The translations under genes and the position numbers were made by a program. A DNA stretch of 64,000 nt from Didymodactylos carnosus (lineage: Eukaryota; Rotifera; Eurotatoria; Philodinida; Philodinidae), in NCBI GenBank assembly GCA_905250885.1, contig CAJNOQ010000131.1, forward strand, positions 1 through 64,000, in the 5' to 3' direction. Positions within the stretch are counted from its first letter, which is position 1, and every line of letters starts with the position of its first letter. Shown piece by piece: positions 1 to 12,724 of this stretch. The notes under the pieces are model-generated. The model did no database searches and was not told the DNA's origin. It saw nothing but the letters and a program-made list of their open reading frames with translations.

Positions 1-148
1 TAATCAAATCTGTCCTTTTGTTTCCTTTTTCCTATGCTGATTAAAATATCATAGTCTTTAAAGAGATGTCATTGTAGACCATATTTTATTCCTATGTTGA
101 TATTTTAATCAGCATAGGAAAAAGGAAACAAAAGGACAGATTTGATTA
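1..148. repeat. Perfect inverted repeat (hairpin), 51-bp arms
   Basis: Bases 1-51 and 98-148 are exact reverse complements, separated by a 46-base loop. The left arm touches the window edge, so it may extend further upstream. Perfect arms of this length imply a young foldback/MITE copy or a hairpin kept identical by gene conversion. No coding content. The outer target duplication cannot be seen because the left flank is missing. Confidence 0.9.
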
Positions 149-1058
149 ATTAAAATTGCCTAGTCATGTTTTTCATATTGCTTATGTCTCTCTCTTCTTA
201 TTTCACTTCCAGTTATATTGTCTGATGATGATACAAAACTTGATTAGTATCGAAAGGTCGCAAAAAATGTGTAAATGCCTTACTTAACGTATTTTCAATT
301 GTATTTTATATATTATGCATGATATGTCTCAATAATTAGTTGTGAAGAATATTTTGTCTAGAATTTACTGAACAGTTCATATTATTTATTCAACTCATTT
401 TCTCTAGATTCATTAAGAAATAACAATAAACCAAATAAACTATTGCTAACGTTGACAAGTGTAGTTTCATTACTTTTCAAACAAAAAAAATATCATTGAA
501 TTTCTAGCACAAGATACTACGTAGCAGAAAATAAGTACAAAAAATAGTCATGCAAAAAAATAGCATTCTACAAGAGATAAATATATACAGACATCAAAAT
601 AGACAAATTAACTATCTGACACAATTTGAGAAAAGATATATGCACAAGAAGCAGAGATTTTTAGCTAATAAAATAAAAATAAATCATTTCTTTAAACCGG
701 ACGAACCATGCGAGGAGAACTAAAAATAAACACAAAAATTTTGTCAATATATATCGGGAATTAATTGATCGTTTGCGTCTTTTTGCCTCGTATAGTAGAA
801 ACATACCGTTGTTTTTCATATTGTGTTTTGAAATAACTTAGTACCATACGCGGAGATTTTTGTGTTGAAATTGAAAGATCTACACAAAATAGAACATAAA
901 TAAAACAGCTAATATAGTTTGATTTAACACATACCAAGAGCTTCATTTGATGTAGTATTCTACAACAGAAAAAAGAAAAATGAGATGATGGAACAGTTAA
1001 ATACCGATTCGCAAAAGAAACTTTGTATTTCATGAGAGAGATCTATTCATGTATAATA
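149..1058. other. AT-rich spacer without recognisable gene
   Basis: Short open frames occur here (for example 761-1033 on the minus strand), but none shows homology-like composition or splice context. It lies between the hairpin and a small MITE, downstream of the 3' end of EXO1. Confidence 0.6.
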
Positions 1059-1064
1059 TTAATA

Positions 1065-1300
1065 TCAGAGGTACAGAAAAAAATTAAGTTTGAAAATTTT
1101 CCACGAACGGTAAAAGTTTTGGAAAATTTTCCACATTTGAAATTTAGCAAAGAAGATTTCTTTCTTATTATGCGAAAATTTCTTATATCTTCCTATGTAG
1201 AAAAATTCCATATTTTTTCTGTTGGAAAATTTTTCAAAAATTTCCACAGCTTCCAAAAATTTTCTACCTACCGGCGTACGGGTAGATTCTGCACCTCTGA
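1065..1300. mobile_element. Small MITE with 14-bp TIRs and TTAATA duplications
   Basis: The left end TCAGAGGTACAGAA (1065-1078) matches the reverse complement of the right end (1287-1300) at 13 of 14 positions. The flanks are identical hexamers, TTAATA at 1059-1064 and at 1301-1306, as expected for a target-site duplication. The 236-bp interior is built from repeated GGAAAATTTTCC-like palindromic motifs and has no transposase. Superfamily not assigned. Overlapping open frames on both strands here are by-products of the palindromes. Confidence 0.7.
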
Positions 1301-1454
1301 TTAATACCCTCCTTTTCCCTTTAGACGAATGTCATATACACATTTGTCTATATACTTCTTCTCGCAATCTGACTGTGCTTTTATTAGATATTCACAAAGT
1401 ATTCAGCTTATTCATCTTTTCACGACGTGTAGATTCTAGTTTTGACATGTTTGT

Positions 1455-3950
1455 CTATTTATAAAATTTACCACTTCTTATGTTTAGATATCTTTCAAAG
1501 TAATTAGTTAAACATACAAAATCACTTGATTGTTCGTTATTTTCTTCTTCAGATTGAGTTTGTTCAATTATCTTTTTCGGTTTACGTAACTTAAATTCAT
1601 CTAAATTTGATGATTTCTTTTTTAAAATTCCTCTTTCTTCTTGTGAACCTATTCCATTTGTTATATCTGAATTTTGAGTTGAAAACGAAATATCTGGACA
1701 TGAAAATAATGATAATGTTGATTGTTCATCATTTAAGTCAAATTGTTTTAAACGTTTTCTACTCGTTGATGGAATGTCATCATCTTCTTCAGAATCAGGC
1801 ACAAGAATATTATCGTTTGTTTCTATCAGATCAAATACACTATTGTTAGTTAATGATGTTTCTTTATTTGAAAAAAATCGACTCTTTGTATCACGATCGA
1901 ATTTATCAAAACTATTATGTTTTTCAACAACTTGAATATTAGTTATCATTGTTGTATGATATTCAAGTTTAGGAGAAATGGCTGATATTGCAAATGGTGA
2001 TTTTGATACATGTTTTGCAATGGGACTCGTTGCTAATATCTGACTACTATTATTTATTTCATCGTCCCTATTTGTTGTATACGATTGTAATATTGAACTT
2101 GTTGATTCAATTAATGCCATAGTTGATGATATTTTTGGTCGTATTTCACTATTTTTGGCCTTTCGCTTATGAATAATACTTGTCATAGAGAAAGATGATG
2201 ATAATTGTGTATTCGGTATTGACTCTTTTGAAGACGATTGACTGCTGATAGAAAATGGTTTTGAACGACATTTATATCCAACTTTCCAGATTGATTTCAT
2301 ATAGGGAGGAATAAAAAATGACGATGTCGATGTAGTCGGTGGCTTGTAATCCTAAAAATCCAAAATAAAAGTAAGTACGATCTTTCTTGCAAAGTTATTC
2401 ATCTAAAAAAGGTGATCTTCAAAATAAAAATAAAAAGTCAAATTTATAGACAAATTGAATGTTAACAACAAAAACTAATTCTTTTCATACATTCCACTGT
2501 TTTGGATCAAAATCATCAATACGTTGTTTTGTCTTTGTATTCAAATTGCCAATGGCTTGTTGATAAGCAATTTCATTATCATCATAACGTCCAGCAAATT
2601 CTATGTCATTTTTATTAATATCATCTGGTAATGGATTCAATGAAGTCTATCAAAATATAAAACAAATTTCAATAGATTTATTAGAGTATAATCAATGTAA
2701 AGTACTTACTAATTGTCGTATCAATGGATCAAATACAACTTGAAATTGAAATGTCAAATCTGCTCGTTTAAATGCTTCAATATAATTTTCACTAACTTTT
2801 AAATTATTCATTTTTAAATTAATTGGCATGTGCTTGAGAATCTAAATTTTAAGTTTATTATAATCAACGGTAAGAAACGAAATGAAAATAGATAATTTTC
2901 AAATAATTGCTCTAGAACATAATAAAATACAAGACAATAGTTACCACATCGATATCTTTTCGTTTTGTTATTCGTAGTAATTTCTTTGCTTTGGCTAAAC
3001 CAACATTTGGTAAACTCTCTAAATAGTCACAACCTGATAATATACACATCCATCGAAAACGTTCAAATGTATTTATATCATCATCAAATTCTGTCACAAG
3101 ACTTAATTTTGATTTTTCAATCAATGTTGCTGTTCCATTTAAATCTAGTTTGTATAATATCTAACAAGAAAAAAAAAATGATATTAGGTCTTCTTTTTTT
3201 TTCATACTGAGTGTAAAAAGTACTTACCAACTTACATCCAAATAAAACAAGATCTGAATCTTCAGTAATAACTACATCAGCAATTCCTGATAAATTTAAA
3301 TATGCAAGTTGTGCATCGGCTTCGTATGGTGCAACAAGGCAATCAACACCCATCTTTCTTAAAGCCTAAAAATAACTATACATTTTAATATTTTCTTTTA
3401 CTCTTGACTGTTACATACTTGAATAATTTCTAATACAATTTCTGATGTGACATCAATTGATCGACGATAGAAAGTTAATGCATCCGTTTGTTTGCCACTT
3501 TTAATAGCGTCTTGAGCACGTAGCCGATTAATGTCTTTTTCTCTATAAAACAAAACATAGAGCTGTAAAAAGTATTCTATAATTTTCAACAACAGACATA
3601 CGCTCGTCGTTTCATTTCTGTGCCCCTCTTTGACGGTAGCGGAGAGCCATCAAATACCATAATTGGTTTAATACCAGACTGTAGTAATAAAGTGACATAT
3701 TTTGACACGTAGCGTACGTAACTTGATAATAAAATAAAAATAAAACGGGATTCAAGAAAAAAATAAAACTAAATTAATCTATTATTTACCCGGAGCATGG
3801 TGTTCCTTGAGCAATCTTATCTGCACATCCGAAACATCCACGGTATATCCAACAATAGGTGTCAACGGCAGCTGTACATCCGTTAAATTCTGTTATATTA
3901 GCATCACGCGAAGCTGGTTTCAATAACGGCAACAGACCTGTTATACCCAT
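1455..3950 (-). CDS. EXO1: Exonuclease 1 (EXO1), 8 exons, about 647 aa
   Basis: A FEN1/XPG-family 5'-3' exonuclease and flap nuclease of mismatch repair and DNA-end resection, acting in the nucleus. Exons (high to low): 3950-3790, 3721-3602, 3542-3419, 3365-3228, 3160-2945, 2841-2710, 2646-2491, 2351-1455; every junction keeps frame. The start [13 protein letters not shown] matches the family N-terminus, where the alpha-amino group and Gly2 contact DNA. Metal ligands are D30 (TAAVDTYCW), D78 (MVFDG), E150/D152 (YEADAQLA), D171/D173 (ITEDSD) and D226 (SGCDYL), nearly the human numbering. The XPG core ends near residue 345 ([13 protein letters not shown]). The last exon codes a disordered Ser-rich tail with KSRFF at about 505-509, resembling the MLH1-interacting MIP box. 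The tail is shorter than in human EXO1 (846 aa). An AATAAA lies on the minus strand about 70 nt past the stop. Confidence 0.95.
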
Positions 3951-5382
3951 CGGTGATATACAGTAAAATTGCTAATAGATAGAAACATAGGAAAAGTCAT
4001 AAGTAATGTGTTATTGAGAAAAAAAAATATCTAAAAAAACGAAAAATAAATTATTAGGATGTGATGCTTTTTCATTTTTCTTCAATAAAAAGCCAAGTTT
4101 AATAATAAAAATCTATTTGAAGTTCAATTACAGGATCAATGATTGACGAATGCGAACATCGTCTCATATCCGAATAAGAGAAATAAAAAGTGGCTGAAAT
4201 TCTATGCTAGAAACCGAAATAAATAAATAAAAGGAACATAACTTAAATAAGGTCCCATAACTTATTCTTTATTTATTCCTTGTGCTTTTCAAAACAAACG
4301 CATATCCTTTTATATAATTGACATCTCTCAGCAAAAGAAGGAGATGGGTCATAATATCAATCAGACTTTTATGCATTGTCTCAGATTATTATTTTTCATT
4401 TGACAACTCATTTTTTCATGCTGAAAGTTTTATTGAATTAATTATTTTGAAATGTGTTTAAGAATAATATTCATTTTAAAAAATTGTTTATCATTATCAA
4501 TATCATTTAGCTTTTTATAACTGAAACTTAGGTATGAAATAGAGATAGATCAAGTTTTTTGCTGTTCTCGTTTCTTAGAGAATCCTTCCGCCCCATGAAT
4601 TTTGATAACAGTTGTTAAAACTGGTATTTTTTCGATCATGACTCAATTTAGATAGTTTGAATGACAGATAATATAAAATAGCTGTCACTCGTCACTTGTT
4701 ACACATTCTTAGACTAACGATGTCTCTGCTTTGACAATTTATTGAACGACAAAGCATCCGAAACAGATTATAAGTATAAAATGAATTTTTCTTCTAAACA
4801 AATTCTTTGTTTTCCTATTGCTTTATTATTTTTTTTGTTAAAACTTGTTTGTGAAATTTCTTCTAATTTAAAAAAGAACAAGAAGCAGATAAGAAAATCA
4901 TTAATGTAAAAAAAAAAAGAACATACAATTCACAGTTTTTTTTATACGTGCAGAAAAGAAGAAAAAAAAAAGAAAAAAAGTCAACAACAGCAAAACTATC
5001 AAATAACAGATTCAGTGCTTAAAGCGAACAAAAAACAGAATACAAACTTGCAATTTTTTTTCATGGACGAAAACGAGCGTACAAATTAAATCTCGGAATG
5101 ATAAACAGGGTAGACATCTAGAACTAATGTCGAAAACTATTACAGAAAAAGATTCTGATATGTCTACAAATGAACTATAAACATCTGTACATGTTCATTA
5201 GAAAATAGAATACGCAAAAAAAAAAGAAAAAGAAAGAGTTAAAATATTGAGTTACACCTCAAATGAAACATATACAAGATGAATTTTAAGAAAAAGTTGT
5301 TTCATAGAGATAAATTTCAAAAATGGAAGAACATACGAATAAATAAATAAATGGAGATCACAAACAAAACAAATAATTATTC
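3951..5382. other. Intergenic spacer between EXO1 and the RhoGAP gene
   Basis: It holds the EXO1 promoter side and the 3' flank of the next minus-strand gene. It is A/T-rich with homopurine stretches near 4900-5000 and 5215-5240. No gene, RNA or repeat was recognised. Confidence 0.5.
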
Positions 5383-8300
5383 TTAAACTTTTGTTTCAGG
5401 ACCATCGGAATTTGTAGATGAATGAGCAAATGATTCTTTTACTTTATTCATATATCGTATTAAAATTGATCCATAGGCTTTTTGATACCATTCAGTTGAA
5501 CGACCCATAAGATCAACACGACTTAAATGTGTTATTTTCGATTTTCCACATCCGTAAGATTGTATTAAATAACGTGATGCCAATGTGACAGCACGAACTA
5601 AAATAAAGAAATATGATAATATGAAAGTGTTTCAGTTAAGAATCTAATAAAACGAAAAACAAAATGAAATATAACTTTTTTTAACATACCTAAGGTTGGT
5701 GGACAATGAGCTTTTGGATGTTCAATAGATGTACAAACAAGTACACAACTTTCACGTTTTTGTTGTTGTTGTTGTTGTGTAAATGACTGAATGGCACTAC
5801 TAGATGCTGACGATGATGATCCTACAGTTAATAATTGTGATGATGATTGATTTGTTGCTGTTGTTACTTGTTGTCCATTATTCATTTGAATATTTGTTCT
5901 CCACGATCTGACTTCAACAAAATATCTTGATGCTAACGGTGCTAATTCATTAACAATATATTGATATACATGTGTTTGTTTATTTAATAATTCAATAACA
6001 GTACCATTTTGAAAATCGGCATCCCATAAATGTCGTTCATATAAAAGACGATTTAAAATATCTAGAGGTGGTGCTTCAACGGTCGTTGTACATTTCCATA
6101 AACTTAACGGACAACCATCATCTAATTTTTTATAGGCTAATTCTATTTCATTATGTTTTCCAAATGATTGCCAACCTTTCACTTTAGTATGACACGATTC
6201 ACGCATTATTTCATCAATACATCGGTCAATAAATGCTTTATAATTGGATTTTTGTGAGAATGAAGCGGATGAACAACTTGAAGAAGCAGATGTTTGTTCA
6301 GAAAATAAGCGGGACGATGATAATGCTTTTGTGGAAATTTGTCGATTATTATTATTGTTATTATTTTTATTACTGTTATTATTATTATTAGATAAAATCA
6401 TGTTTTCACAGGATGATGAAGCAGATGCCGATGAGCTAAGGGATCCAATTGATGAACTCGCAGATACGTAGGTAGTAGCTTGTGTTGCTGCACGTTGTTG
6501 AGTAGTGCTACGTTTACATACTAAATTACTAGATGAACAACGACGATATTTTTGTGTATTTTGAGTTGATGATTGTGGAGGAAGCAATGTTGGATTTGAA
6601 TTTTCTGTTACACGTCGCGATAATTCATCTAACGTACATGGTTCGCCTATTTCTATATAGGAAAATTGGCAACTTTGATGTAATTCATCAGGTACAAGAA
6701 ATAATAGTCGAACATTTTCAATCATACAAGACAAAATTTCCATTGCTTTACGTTGTTCATGTATTTCTCGATAGTCAGGCATACCGAGAATAGGTGTAGC
6801 TGCTATAGATAAACCATTGTGAATTATTGACGATGTATTCGCATTATTTAGTTTTCTTATCTGTCGAGGAGATACAACACCGGTTTGATTATACTGACGA
6901 AACGAAAACAGTGTTGGAGCAAAACATGTGGCTAGAAAGAACAATGAAGAATAATAATTATTTATGTCTTGTCAATATCATTCAAAATATATCTAGAATT
7001 AATATGCTAAGGAGAAGAAAAAAAGGATATGTTTTTCACTCACCTAAACTTATTGTACTCATTTGATTTGTTTTTGAATGTTTTGATACATCATTTAAAA
7101 ATGATAAAAGTAAATGTAAAACAAGTCGATGTTCATCTGGTAACAATAATATGGCGTATTGCAATGCTCGTAAACGTTTTTCATTATTAATTTTCATTGT
7201 TGTTGACTCAACTGATATAGGAGGTGAAAAATATTCACTTATATTAAGAAATACGGAGGATAATTTTGTTGTAAATAAATTTTCTGGTAAACATCGAAAA
7301 TATTGTTTGATAACATCGGCAACATCGTATGGTGAATAATCATCAAAACTATGAAATTCTAAATCCGATTCAATTAACTCATGTAAACGTTTTACTCTAT
7401 TTACTACACCACTAGAACAACAGGAAAAAAAAAATTAATACACACTAGTCAAAAAAAGAAACATGCTCATAATTTTAGAATAAAATAGAAGAGAGACAAA
7501 TGATAAAAACACTTACGATTTACGAAATATGCCAACAGAATCGATGGATGTACGACGAAGATATTTCATTGCTGATAATATTGTTGTTGGTACAGGATGA
7601 CCTGTTTTCTGTGTCATTGCCATCAGTGATACACCAAATACAGACTTTTTAACTTCTTTGGTATCATGATGACATTCCTTAAAAACGAAAGAAGATATCA
7701 ACAATGTATATAGTATTTATTGAATAAAAAAATCAATTTCAATTTTACCTTTTTATGTCTTCTTATGATGAGTTTGGGTACATGACTCCAAAATGGTGTT
7801 ACAATACGTGTTGGTGTAGCTGCTACTGATACGTTATTATTAATATTATTATTGTAATTAATATTCACAGATGAAGGATCGAAATCATTATTTGGTAATG
7901 ATGTGTGTCTTGGATCAAGTAATTCTTGTATTCTTATTGATGCTGCACGACGTAAGGCAAACAGTTGTCCAACAGACATTGATGATACATGATATTTAGA
8001 AGAATTAAAACTTGGTCGATGAGATTTTGTAAATGAATGCCATTTTACTCTGACACGTCTACTTGTAGGTAAACGATTTGATGCGGATGATGATGTTGTT
8101 GTTACATTATTAGTATTACTGTTCCTTGAAGAAATAGACGATGTTGATGTGGACAATGATGAAGTAGTGGATAATGATCGTTGTTGTCTATGAGCTGATT
8201 GTTCAATATCAGATAAATTTTTTTTTTCAAGATCAATTTGTCTTTCAACACTACTCGTTCCGAGTCCTGAGTCTTTTCTATCATATTGTGTACGGCGTAC

Positions 8301-9328
8301 ATCACATAAACTATTTGATGATGAATCATGTTGTTCAATTACTGTTCGTTTATCATCTCGACGTTTAAATGTGACGAAACGTTTATCATCATGTGATGAG
8401 GTTGGTGATGAAGCAGATGTAGTAGTGGCGGTGGTAGTTGCGGTGATCGGATCAAAATCAATAATTAATGGTTCATTATTTGACAATGACATTAATTGTG
8501 GTGAGACTGTTTCAACATTATCATAAAAACTTAAACGTGTCCAATCATCATAGACATGAAAATGGCGTCGTGCTAACGCTGTTGTTGGTAATGATGTGTG
8601 AGAATTACGAATAGATACTGGAGAGACAGGAGGAAAAGAAAGAGATGTATTATCATTATCGGTGGGAATCACTATTGGAAAACGTTGATCAGTTATTAAA
8701 TCTTTATTGTTTGACAAATATTCACTAGTTATATGGGATGATTCATCGTTAATTGGTGATAATCGTCGAATTACTTTTTGAGTACGTCTATCAACATCCT
8801 ATAATTAAACAGAATGAAAGAAAAGTTTTATAACGTCTTAACTAATATCTCATATTAAAAATTTTAATAATTATTAAAAATTAAATTTATCCTTACAATT
8901 TTTTGTTCATTATCAGATAATATTCGAGGTGATATTTGTTGATGGTCTTGTGGTTGTAAATTTCGTTCCTTTTGTATAAAATTTTCAAATGATGATAATA
9001 TTGTTTTATGTATCATTGATTTTTTTTCTTTTAATTGATCAGTTTTAATATTATTTTTCATTCTATTCATATCATTATGTCGATTTGTTTTATTTTCTGG
9101 ACTACTACATTCGGTTTTTGAACTATAACCCGATTCATTTGAACGAGATTTTGGATCAAGAAGAGGAATTGTTTTTAATATATCTTGGCATGATAATAAT
9201 AAAAATGGTTCCAAATCATAGTGTTGTTCAACAATTTTCAATTGTTCAACTTTATTTATATCGTTATCATCAAAATCAGAAACATCGAGTGTATTATCAC
9301 TATTATTACAAAGATCTATAATACTCAT
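5383..9328 (-). CDS. DLC1/STARD8/STARD13-type RhoGAP with START domain
   Basis: Predicted Rho-family GTPase-activating protein (DLC family; crossveinless-c in flies) that switches off RhoA at membranes and adhesions. Main exons (minus strand) lie near 9328-8897, 8799-7750, 7689-7515, 7415-7044, 6934-5691 and 5599-5383; the junctions I checked keep frame. The N-terminal half is Ser/Asn-rich and disordered. A helix resembling LFALRRAASIRIQELLD precedes the RhoGAP domain, as in vertebrate DLC1. The RhoGAP starts at KKSVFGVSLMAM; its arginine finger is in VGIFRKSGV, followed by YDVADVIKQYFRCLP and ISLATCFAPTLFS. A START domain follows (FIDRCIDEIM to WYQKAYGSILIRYM). No N-terminal SAM domain is visible. 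A splice acceptor lies just upstream of the ATG at 9328, so further 5' exons are likely and the start is uncertain. The insert between RhoGAP and START is poly-Ser/Asn. Confidence 0.93.
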
Positions 9329-9342
9329 GAATTGTGGAATAA

Positions 9343-11971
9343 ACTAATTTAAAAAAGAAAAAAGAAAAATAATAACAACTGGGATAGAGGTGCGATTTTT
9401 CCAATAAATATTAGTTAATACATCTAAAATAATAATAATTATTCTCTCTTTTTTTGTTTTACTTCAATTTTTTTCAATCATTAAATAGTTGGTCATTTTT
9501 TAGAGTGTAAAATATTAAATGAGGCAATATTAATGTTGAAATTATTTTTTAAGTTAAAAAATTGTATATGAGTAATGAACAATTACTAATAGAAGAAAAA
9601 GAGTCATTCAAACACAATTTTATTTTTGTTTTCTTTTTGTTCTTTTAAATAATGATCAACAACAACGAAAAGAAGAAAAAAAAAAACTCTTCATGATCTT
9701 ATATTAGGAAATGAGAAAAGGAAAGGTATTGCATGTATACATCGTCATTCTTTTCTTCTTTTTTTTTTATAAATACATATTTTTTGTGTTTTGTCATAAT
9801 ATTAGTATATAGACGCGAAATTAGTTCAACTCTTTCTTTCTATCTCTCACTGTCGCCTTTTTTTTTTCTTCTCTCATACATGTCATCCATCAAAAACGAG
9901 GTCATAAGAAAAAAATTCGATATACGAGTTATATATCTCAATATCTATATATATATAAAGAGAAAAAAAACTCATATTATTTTTTCTCGAATTAAAAATG
10001 TGTTAAATAGGTATATCGAGGATACTTGTATATGTATATATTAATAATATTGGTATTGAATAAATAAATACTTTTCTAAAAAACTCAAAACATATGTGTG
10101 TGTATGTGTTGGTTTTTCCATGAAGTTATAGAGCTTATATGCTCAATGTCCTACTTTTTCCATTCGAAATAACAACAAAAAATGAACAATTTTGTTTCAC
10201 ACACATACACATAATCATAAAAAATATCTAGCTATGGATCTATTTTTAAAGAAAGTACAGTTAAAAGTGGAAAGAAGGAAAATTGTCGAGAAAAACAAGC
10301 TAAATTTGATAAGGAAATTGATGTGATATGAATAATAAAATAGTCTCTTATCCTTCTATTGATATGTAAAAATACTCTTAAAAATAAAAAAAGAAGTCTT
10401 TGATCTCGTGCCACCAAATTATTAGATGAAATTCTAGTCAGTTATTAAACTTTGTTGTTTCTAAGAAGCGGGTGGTAGGTAGGTGGTGACATATACATTA
10501 CCATAACCAAGTTCTATAAAAAGAGAAAAAAAAAAGAAAATCGTTATGTAGAATATAAAAAAGCTGATTTAAAGTTTTTCCCATATTGATGGTGTCGTGC
10601 GTTAATCATTCATCCATCTTTTGTTTAAGCATAGAGAATACACTCTTATATAGAGAAAGCACACATGTTTTGACTCAATCTCAAATAACCTTAACGTTTT
10701 ATTAATTTGCTTTATATATATATATATATATATATATATCATTTTCTTTTTGGAAACCTTCGACTATTCTCCTCTGATGTGTAGGGCACAAATATTACCT
10801 TTCATGCGATTAAAAACGATGTTGAAGTATGAAGTAACGAAAAAAAAAGATAAATCTGTTTGTTATAGAGAATTTATAATATAAAAAAAAAAAAAAAGAT
10901 GCCGTTATTTATTGTGATAATGATAGGGCGGAAAAACCTAGAGAAAAATCAAGCTTAACGCGCTTTTCGAGTTAGAAAAAAATAATCCACTGAAACAATT
11001 GATAATTACTTGATCCGAAGGATATTTCATCGAAGACATCAAGGTGAGACTAAGAAAAGCAGAGGCGTAATCGATTCGTATTTATATGAAACTATTTTAT
11101 TGAACAAATCGATCTAAAAATTAAAGCTCACTATTAAGTAGTTCATCTATACGTTTCAAAATTCATAAAATTAAGATTAAATATATATACGTCACTGCTA
11201 CTTCTATCAAGTTATGTAAACGCATATAATTTTTAGAATGGTTGATTTACACAATATGTTCATCATGTATTCTGCTTAAATGGGAGTTTTTCTCAAGAAA
11301 GTACTATCGTTATATAAAGTAAAAATAAAAATATACGGTTATTAATTAAAGTTATGAGATTAACTCTTTGAGTCTCAAATTATTTTTCAAGGCTTATATG
11401 AGTTTTAGTTAAATTAAATATATTTTCGTTACATAAGTGCATCTACTATTAATTGGCTAATTATTCATTGCTTGATTCCAAGAGATTCCTTACTAATTTT
11501 TATAAATTATATTGTGTAAAAATAATAATAAAACATGTGTAGCATTTTTGCTACTAAGGGACTCAAAGAGTTAAAATATTAAAAACGTGATCAATTATCA
11601 TCATTCTATAATATTAAAAAGAAGAACATATTTTAACAACAAGAGATCGGATAGACTGAAATAATACATTGTTCATAGTCAAATTTACAATTGTATTCTC
11701 TATTAAACACTACATTTACTCGATTTCTCTTTGACACTTAACACACACAAAAAACATCTGAGTTAAGTAACTTCAAGTCATCAAGCTGCTGGTGTTATAT
11801 TCACGCATCTTATGTATATACATAATACTCACTGTAGAAACGAAAAAAAAAACAGTAATACATAAGCGCGATATAAATTTAAACAACGCCTATTCGTTAT
11901 TACGCTTGTATGATGATGATGATGATGATGATGATGAATTTTATTGTTTGTATTTTACGTATATATTCAAT

Positions 11972-12004
<33 letters not shown>

Positions 12005-12690
12005 GCATCTAGTTTATACAAGAAAAATGACACGTCTCATAGTATAACATACGAAAAAAAAAATGACGTTCAAGAATCTGTCTGTTCCAGTATTCTTCTA
12101 TTTCGTATAAACAGGAATTATGCTTACGATAGATGATTTTATTTTTGTTTGTATTTAATTGAATTTTTATTGTGCACCTGTGTAAAAGTCTATCATTTTC
12201 TCTAGCACAGATAATGAAATAGAAATAGAAACTTTATATGAGACGTTTATATCAACATCGTGTTAAAAGAAAATAAGATAGTTTTTTTTTAAAATCTTAT
12301 GAAAAAATTCGATAACTCACTCTTTTTTACGAAAGCATCGCTTTATTAATGGTACGTTTTCATCTCATAAACAATAAGTAAACTTTTATTTTATAAACGA
12401 CAGAATAAATTCGACATTTTATAAATAATATTAAAAAAAACTGATCCTAGTACAAGTCATTTTTAGTTGATGAACAATAAAATTTTTAGAATTAAATTAT
12501 GTTCATGACATCAATCTTATGCAAGATTAAAGATTATAAACATTCTTAAAATACTAGAATTATCAAAGTAGGATCAATCTCACATAGTGAAATAGAAATA
12601 AACGACAAAATCAAATAAATATTATTAAAAACAGATACAAAAATAAAAAGTTGAATAGCCATCACTCACTCCTCATTGAATGGAATGTGA

Positions 12691-12724
<34 letters not shown>

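Noticed and set aside
6244-6471. Plus-strand open frame with poly-Leu
   Set aside because: Antisense shadow of the poly-Asn stretch in the RhoGAP-START gene.
9733-10044. 103-aa Phe/Ile/Lys-rich frame
   Set aside because: Composition matches translated AT-rich spacer; no acceptor, donor or homology-like pattern.
11792-12136. 114-aa open frame with Asp and Thr-His repeats
   Set aside because: The repeats are translated GAT and ACAC microsatellites; no splice context or domain.
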